Source of the DNA: Marsupella aquatica
Lineage: Eukaryota; Marchantiophyta
Assembly: GCA_973895155.1 (NCBI GenBank)
Contig: OZ316897.1
Coordinates: 21,514,001-21,578,000, forward strand
DNA length: 64,000 nucleotides
Reading direction: 5' to 3'
Shown: piece after piece, positions 58,554 to 64,000 of the stretch
How the letters are laid out: every line of letters starts with the position of its first letter
How positions within the stretch are numbered: the first letter of the stretch is position 1
Made by a program: the position numbers and the translations under genes
The notes under the pieces: model-generated
What the model saw: only the letters and a program-made list of their open reading frames with translations
What the model was told of the DNA's origin: nothing
Database searches by the model: none

Positions 58554-59439
58554 TTATTCATCTACGACGTTGACGAGTTCGTATTCCACCAACGAGAGGT
58601 TGTTATCTTCCTTCACCACGAAACTGGCAGGCTCCGTCACCTCAACCCTCCCCCATTTATCCACAGCCAACCGCATCGAACCCTTGAACATGTCGATTTT
58701 GGCGTTGCGCAATATCACCGTAACCCCTTCCGCCATTAAATCCACTGAAATACAAAAGAACAGAACACAACCGTCAGCGATGAGTCGTTCAACCCTTCAG
58801 TGCAGACAAGAGGACCAATCTCATGAAGCAATCCAGGGAATTCTATACGACCAGGATACGAAGAAATGCCTCTGTGAACCGAAGTTCAGCGCCCAGGTAA
58901 CCTCTTTTTTTGAGGTAAAACTAATACGGAATCCCTATTCACAATTTTAGCCGATCTCTCTCAGGAACACACTAACCTAATCGTCGAAACCAACCGCAGG
59001 TAAGGACGTCGGCCAAGATCCAGGGCCGATCAGGTGAGAATCTTGGTGCACGATCGACTACCCTAAAGATAGCATAGAACGGACCAGCGAAACCCATGTA
59101 AATCCTCAATCGAGACACGCAATAGCAGCACACCACGCATGCGGGGAAGACATGTCCAATCCCTCTCTACCGGAAAGTTTCAGGTTCAGAAGGATGCGAA
59201 TGGAAACTAGACATACCTTGTTCGTTTCTGGCCGTGAACACAATGACACCGGTATCGTCTCCGACAATACATTCGGCAATACGGACGTGACGAACTTGGT
59301 TTCCATCAGGGCGCGCCTTCTGGAGCACGAGCTTCGAACTGACCACTTTCACAGATAGAGTGTGCCCCGCTGTGCCGGGCCGGAGCTGATCAACCTTGAT
59401 GAACACCGGCTTCCTAAGGGCAGAATTCGGGGCTGCCAT
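58554..59439 (-). CDS. Single-stranded nucleic-acid binding OB-fold protein (At4g28440 type)
   Basis: Exons 59217-59439 and 58554-58744 join in phase to 137 aa, the normal length for this plant family related to SOSS-B/hSSB proteins. It starts MAAPNSALRKPVFIKVDQLRPG. It shows GHTLSVKVVSSK, then AECIVGDDTGVIVFTARNEQ across the exon end, then VTVILRNAKIDMFKGSMRL, VDKWGRVEV and the tail EDNNLSLVEYELVNV. The fold is one OB barrel, expected to bind ssDNA or RNA in the nucleus. The leader carries a (TC)n tract (59745-59770) about 300 bp upstream. The 472-bp intron has GTATGT and TTTCAG borders. Confidence 0.96.
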
Positions 59440-59745
59440 CTCTCGTCCTCCTCCCTGTCTCTCCTATCCCACTTTGGCTCAACTTCCTCGTTTAGGTCTC
59501 CGGATTAACCGAACGGCCCAAACCCCAGCAAACAATCTACACCTCGATACACAATGCGCAAAAACCCTGAGCGAACGATCCACACCTCAATCGATCACTC
59601 TCTCTCCTCTCCGATCTTCAAATCTCCAAATCCGCCCACAATTCCAAATCTCGTCTCGTGTCCTTTCTAAGAAAATCAGACACTCTTCCGTCTCTCCTCC
59701 CCGTAATCCAGTAGTGAATCCACTCACTGCCGATCCTCTCGAGCA

Positions 59746-59778
<33 letters not shown>

Positions 59779-62039
59779 CGCGTAATTCCTCCGCCTCGAT
59801 GGCCGCAGCAGGAGACAAGGAAGAAGACGAAGGGCAGAGCGGCAGAAATGGTGGAGATGGTGGAATTGGTTCGGCCCTCTACTAGACTTTGCTCTGGCGG
59901 CGATGGAGCCTAGTCTCGTCGTTCTCCTCCTCCTCCTCCTTTACGGGTCTCGACCTTTCCCTATATGCGCCAAAGCCCTCGCTGGCTGCTCCTCGCTTGC
60001 GCCCCCGAGCCCCGACCGCCCGCCCCCATACGCAGTCCCGTACCGTACCTACAGTACAGTACCTGCTCCATGTTGGGTTAGCCTGTTAAAGTGACCAACG
60101 ATGCAAATCTGGCTGCTGGCCCAGCGGTTCAGCCAACAAAGCCGGTCACTAAACTTCTCCGACCTGCCGCCAGCTTAATTAGCTGAACCTGCGTGCCGTA
60201 GCTGCGAAGACTCCTCCCGTCGAACTGAAGGGAGCAATTATCAGCCCACATTAGCAGTAATGGAGAGAGCGAGAGGGTTCTAGCGTTAATTAATGACGCG
60301 AGATCGTGTTGGCGGTTATTCTGTTTTCGAGATTTGTTTGGTTTTTTTTCCCCTAGCACCCCCTATCATTCTTTCGGATGTTCTCATGCTGTTTGCTTTT
60401 CACACATCATTCAATCAAGTGTGCTTCTGTTTTGTTTTCCAAATAGAGCTCATTGCGCTGTTTAAAGGGATTTTGATCGTCAATTTGATTGGTCGGGTTC
60501 TTTCATCTCCTGAATGTTTGTTATAAAGCCCCATGGATTTCTAAGGCTACGGTGGACTGAGGGGTTTACACATCCAAAGGTGCCCAGATAGCACTATTTC
60601 CAGTTTTGACTGAATTGTGGCTAATAAACAGGCTCCGTATCTTTCGCAGCTGGTTTTCATTAGGTTAAGTTGGTAAGTCATGCTCATGCAAAAACCAAGC
60701 AGGGAGTCCTTCACCAAAGTGAAACATCCTTCCCCAAACTGGTAAGTCAGTGCTCCTCCCAAAACTACATAGAGCGTTCTTCACAACAGTGAAGCGTCCG
60801 TTGGCAGTCAGTGTATAATATTTAGCCATTTTTACACTCGTAGGAAATGGAGCTAATGATTTCAGAAGTATTTGAAACTTTGTCTTATAATAGATTGGAC
60901 ATCAGAGAACATCCTGGAAATGTTTGAGCTTAAATAGAGATCCAAAAGTTGTCCCAAATAAATTGAATAAGTATGCAAAAAAAATTACATTTTACAACTA
61001 ATTGGGACACCTGGAAAAATTACTCAAGGTGAAACATCCCAAAGAGAGCCGGACATTGTGGATTTTGGGTGTAAAGTGAAATAGCATGTATCACAGTCCA
61101 AAGAGATAGGAAAAACAAACTTACCCCTTGGTCCATCTTGACCTAACTTTCTTGATCTCCTTCTTTTTTAAAGATATTGATTTTTCTAATTAAAACAATA
61201 TATGGAAGTTGAGCCTAGATGGATGGAGCCTCCAAACCTTTAACCAGCATTGACACTAACATCTTCATACACCCTTCCCATAAATTCCCAAAAATACCTG
61301 ACAGAAAAAATTGACCTTCATTATCACTCTCAATATTTAACCGAATCAAGTGCATTTGGGCTCACTAGAAATGGCTTTAAAAGATCTTTTCAAAGAGTCT
61401 AAAATGCTGACCACCTTCTTCGGTAGGAGGGAGTCTAAATGGCCTAGTGGATCATGTATTGTAGAACACATAATTATCCAGTCTGAAATTAGGAGCCAAA
61501 TTGTGATAAAAACTTAAAGATTTGATGGCACTAGTTGTCTTGCAAACTTGAAAATGATGTGAGCTTCCAGCCCATAGACTGGCCCCGTCAACCATGCAAT
61601 CCCCATGAACCGTGACACCTTTGACACCCTTTTGATTTCCTAAATGTTGGAAAATCAAAGTTTGACCTTCAATATCTTCCTTTAATCTTATTGAATATGA
61701 TAGGCTCTACTTGGGCTCATTAGAAGACACTTGGAAGATCTTGTCAACCAATCTAATACAAACTCTCTACTTTTGTGATGGCTCATATTTGGTTGCCCAT
61801 AACACACTATGCACGGCTACTGACAATAATGCGGGCATCCACAAGGGTTATCCACAACAACTGCCCACAAGATTTCCTGTGGGGTTGTCACCATATCTTT
61901 TTTTTCTACTTGCCTAGATCCAGAATCGTAAAGAGCAATGGAAAGATCTTGTCAATGCCACTACAATCTATGTAAAGGACTCTAGAAACAGATGTGAATT
62001 AAGAATTTATGTTTCAATTACTTTGGCGTTTAGTGTATA
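59440..62039. other. OB-fold gene upstream region and repeats
   Basis: 59440-59900 is the likely divergent promoter of the OB-fold gene, with (TC)n at 59745-59770. At 59903 a plus-strand frame begins MEPSLVVLLLLLLYGSRPFP, like a signal peptide, but stops after 63 codons. Degenerate duplications occur at 60671-60790 (GGTAAGTCA units) and between 61300 and 61660 (TTGACCTTCAATAT and GGGCTCA(C/T)TAGAA). Confidence 0.35.
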
Positions 62040-62400
62040 GACAGAATTACTGGGTTCAGCTTTGGCTTTGTCTAATCTTGGCCATGGCTTAGTTTAGGGC
62101 CACGGCTTAGCTTAGGTGAGTTTGGCCAGGGCTTAGCTTAGATCAGCTCGGCCCCCGCTTAACTTAGATCAGCTCGGCCTCAAATTGGATTGACCTTGGA
62201 ATCAGGTTATTACCTTGGGTTTGGGTTCCCCTCAACCCGAGGTTGGATTAGCCGCAACTTGGTCTCGAGTTAGCATAGGTCACCATGGGTTCGGGCTTAG
62301 CTTAGGTTAGCATCATGTTAGCTTAGCAAGTAGTGGATTAGCTTGAGGCCATAGATTAGATAGGATAGTTGGGTTAGCCAAATTTGCGTTAGCTATGTCA
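62040..62400. repeat. Degenerate GGCTTAGCTTAGG minisatellite
   Basis: Many imperfect copies of a 13-40 bp unit containing GGCTTAGCTTAG, TTGGCC and GATCAGCTCGGCC occur in a row, with frequent TTAGCTTAGGT variants. The sequence is strongly periodic but diverged, and has no coding content. Confidence 0.7.
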
Positions 62401-64000
62401 TTTTGGTTAGCTCAACAATTTGTACCCCTCTCGGTTTTGGGGTCATAATTTTCTCTATATTTGACCAAATTGGCTATAATTGAGCTTGTTGGAAAGAGGA
62501 GCTTGAGAAAATATTTTTAAAAAATTTGATTGGTCCAATTCAAATTTTCTCACGAAACATTGAATCTTTTTGTCTCAGTTTGTTGTGAGACGTAGATCTC
62601 ATTGAGATATACGTTTTGAGCCATAGGTTGGATCGGATGGCATAGGATAGGCACATATATAAAATAAAATCCAATGGCTTAGGAGAGGCGGAGCTGCACT
62701 TCCAGAGGATCGGGCCACACATGAGGGAAATTATGAGTAACCCGAAGTCTCTTGTAGTAGTACTTGTGGTTTAAGCACGACCGTCTTATCCCTTACACCG
62801 AAGGGGATTCTGCTAATGGTTGGACTTCTGTTCTAACCCGCATGACCTTTGTCTAGCACGACTGACTAGGGAAATTTTTGCTAATTGCCATAGTGAAGAA
62901 GACTGCAAACGGCGTAGATTTGGGGAGCTATCGGTGTACATGAGGTCACCGGTCCACCTCCGGAGTGAAGGTGTTTGAGGTGATTAAGTGGGATCGGGCT
63001 AATACGTGCATACCTCAAGAGACTTTATGATTTAGCTCAAGATTCAGGGATAACCTACTACATTTGGGTGGATTTGGTTGCGTCGAGGACTTCTCTTCTT
63101 GGTGGTCTGGGGCTTCCCTCTGGACAAGTTGTGACGGGGCCAATGGCCCCAAAGAATGATTTTAAGGGGTAGTAGTGACACACACATGTAAATAAATAGA
63201 TTTGTGTCAAGATTTTTTTGATATTGTTCTCTTACAACCTCGCCGAAGATAGTTTACGCGCATTATAGATAAGGTGGGTGTTCATGTTTTTTATGTTCGC
63301 TTAATTTTAGTTGTCGGCCAAGCCTCAAGAGTAAGGGGGTTTTCCACTGGCTGGTACAAGATAAGGCATGTACCCTAATGCCCTTCCATGTAAGCGTCGG
63401 GGAATTTCCTATCTTTTTATTTAATTTTAAGTGGCCCTAGTATCAGCATAATGGGGGCCGGGTCAAAAGGCGTGAGTGGCCAAGCGCCACTTTTGGGACC
63501 GGCCAGCAAAAGTTAGGGAAGGAAAAAAATAAGAGCAACCCTGCCAAGGAGCGACCCGGCCAGCAGCGAGCGACCCGAGTCGGCAGCAAGGCGGCCTGGG
63601 TGGTAGGGACCCAGCCAAGGAGGAACGGAGCCGGCCTGGGAGTGCCAAGGCCCGAAGAGCAAGTCGAGGGGGTTAAAAGCCCCAAAACCCTGGGCGCATA
63701 GGGTGCCGGGCCCCAAAGAGCAAGTATGGGGGGTCGGCCATAAAAGCGCCCATAGGGCCGTGAGCCGGGGGGAAGGAGGAGCGAGTAATGGGGGAGGGGA
63801 GTAAATTCCCCGACCCTGGGGAGGCAGGTACCAGGCATTGGAGGGGAGGCGCGAATGAAGGCCCGACTTCTTGGGACAGGCAGGTACGAGGGGGATGGGG
63901 ATTAAAATCCCCCAAACTTTGAGGATAGGGGGCAGTTAATGTCCCTGGATCCCAGGGAGATCCCCAATACTGAAGAGGCAGGTACGAAAGGAGGGGAGCG
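62401..64000. other. Possible retrotransposon flank and GC-rich block
   Basis: Near 63130 GTGACGGGGCCAATGGCCCC contains a perfect GGGGCC/GGCCCC hairpin (63136-63150). A GGGGTAGTAGTGAC stretch follows, recalling the dispersed GGGGCTATTATTG family. From about 63430 composition switches abruptly to purine-rich, high-GC sequence to the window end, with AGGCAGGTAC recurring near 63823, 63878 and 63979. This resembles the untranslated leader of an LTR element, but no primer-binding site or LTR pair was found. A 131-codon ORF (63443-63838) is Pro/Leu-rich and likely chance. Confidence 0.35.

Noticed and set aside
59903-60094. Short plus-strand ORF with a signal-peptide-like start
   Set aside because: It ends after 63 codons with no traceable downstream exon. 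CTC-rich sequence readily yields Leu runs, so I mention it only in the regional note.
63443-63838. 131-codon Pro/Leu-rich minus-strand ORF
   Set aside because: GC-rich sequence lacks stop codons by chance; all minus-strand frames are open here and none is recognisable.

Overview
The window is nuclear DNA of a land plant, most likely a seed-free one. The evidence is GT-AG introns with plant-type donors, a TATA box, two plant telomere-type units at one junction, and plant-typical proteins: an EDM2-like PHD/methyltransferase-fold protein, the At4g28440-type OB-fold protein, a DUF985 cupin and a strictosidine-synthase-like protein. An RNF32-type RING-IQ-RING gene, which I associate with organisms that make flagellated sperm, argues for a bryophyte, lycophyte or fern rather than a flowering plant. 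I cannot name the species.

Layout. 1-8.3 kb holds two co-oriented transposase-like genes: an intact two-exon DUF7869-type gene (1,099 aa) and, about 0.5 kb downstream, a decayed Tnp2-like gene with in-frame stop codons. 8.3-18 kb is repeat-rich: a 65-bp minisatellite, a Copia gag remnant, a near-identical 2.4-kb tandem duplication, and a three-copy array of about 185 bp. 18.8-31.1 kb is genic: HUB1/UBL5, the RNF32-like gene, a UBA-domain gene assembled here from five exons (212 aa), and an intronless strictosidine-synthase-like gene. 33.2-40.6 kb holds an EDM2-like gene on the minus strand; 16 consecutive exons keep one reading frame. A decayed piece of the DUF985 cupin gene lies just beyond its 3' end. 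41-45.4 kb is repeats leading into the intact DUF985 gene (45.4-47.3 kb), which converges tail to tail on a 3-methyladenine DNA glycosylase gene (48.1-50.6 kb). 51-54.4 kb is repeats, ending in a ten-unit minisatellite. 54.6-57.5 kb may hold poorly recognisable minus-strand coding sequence. The OB-fold gene is at 58.6-59.4 kb. The last 4.5 kb is repeats ending in a GC-rich block.

The single-copy genes are housekeeping or chromatin genes (splicing, base-excision repair, ssDNA binding, silencing) and do not form an operon-like system. The less ordinary signals are the paired transposase genes that seem to share a C-terminal module, the recent 2.4-kb duplication with a telomere-like junction, and the displaced cupin fragment. 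Exon boundaries were read by eye from splice consensus, frame and family similarity; no alignments or expression data were available.
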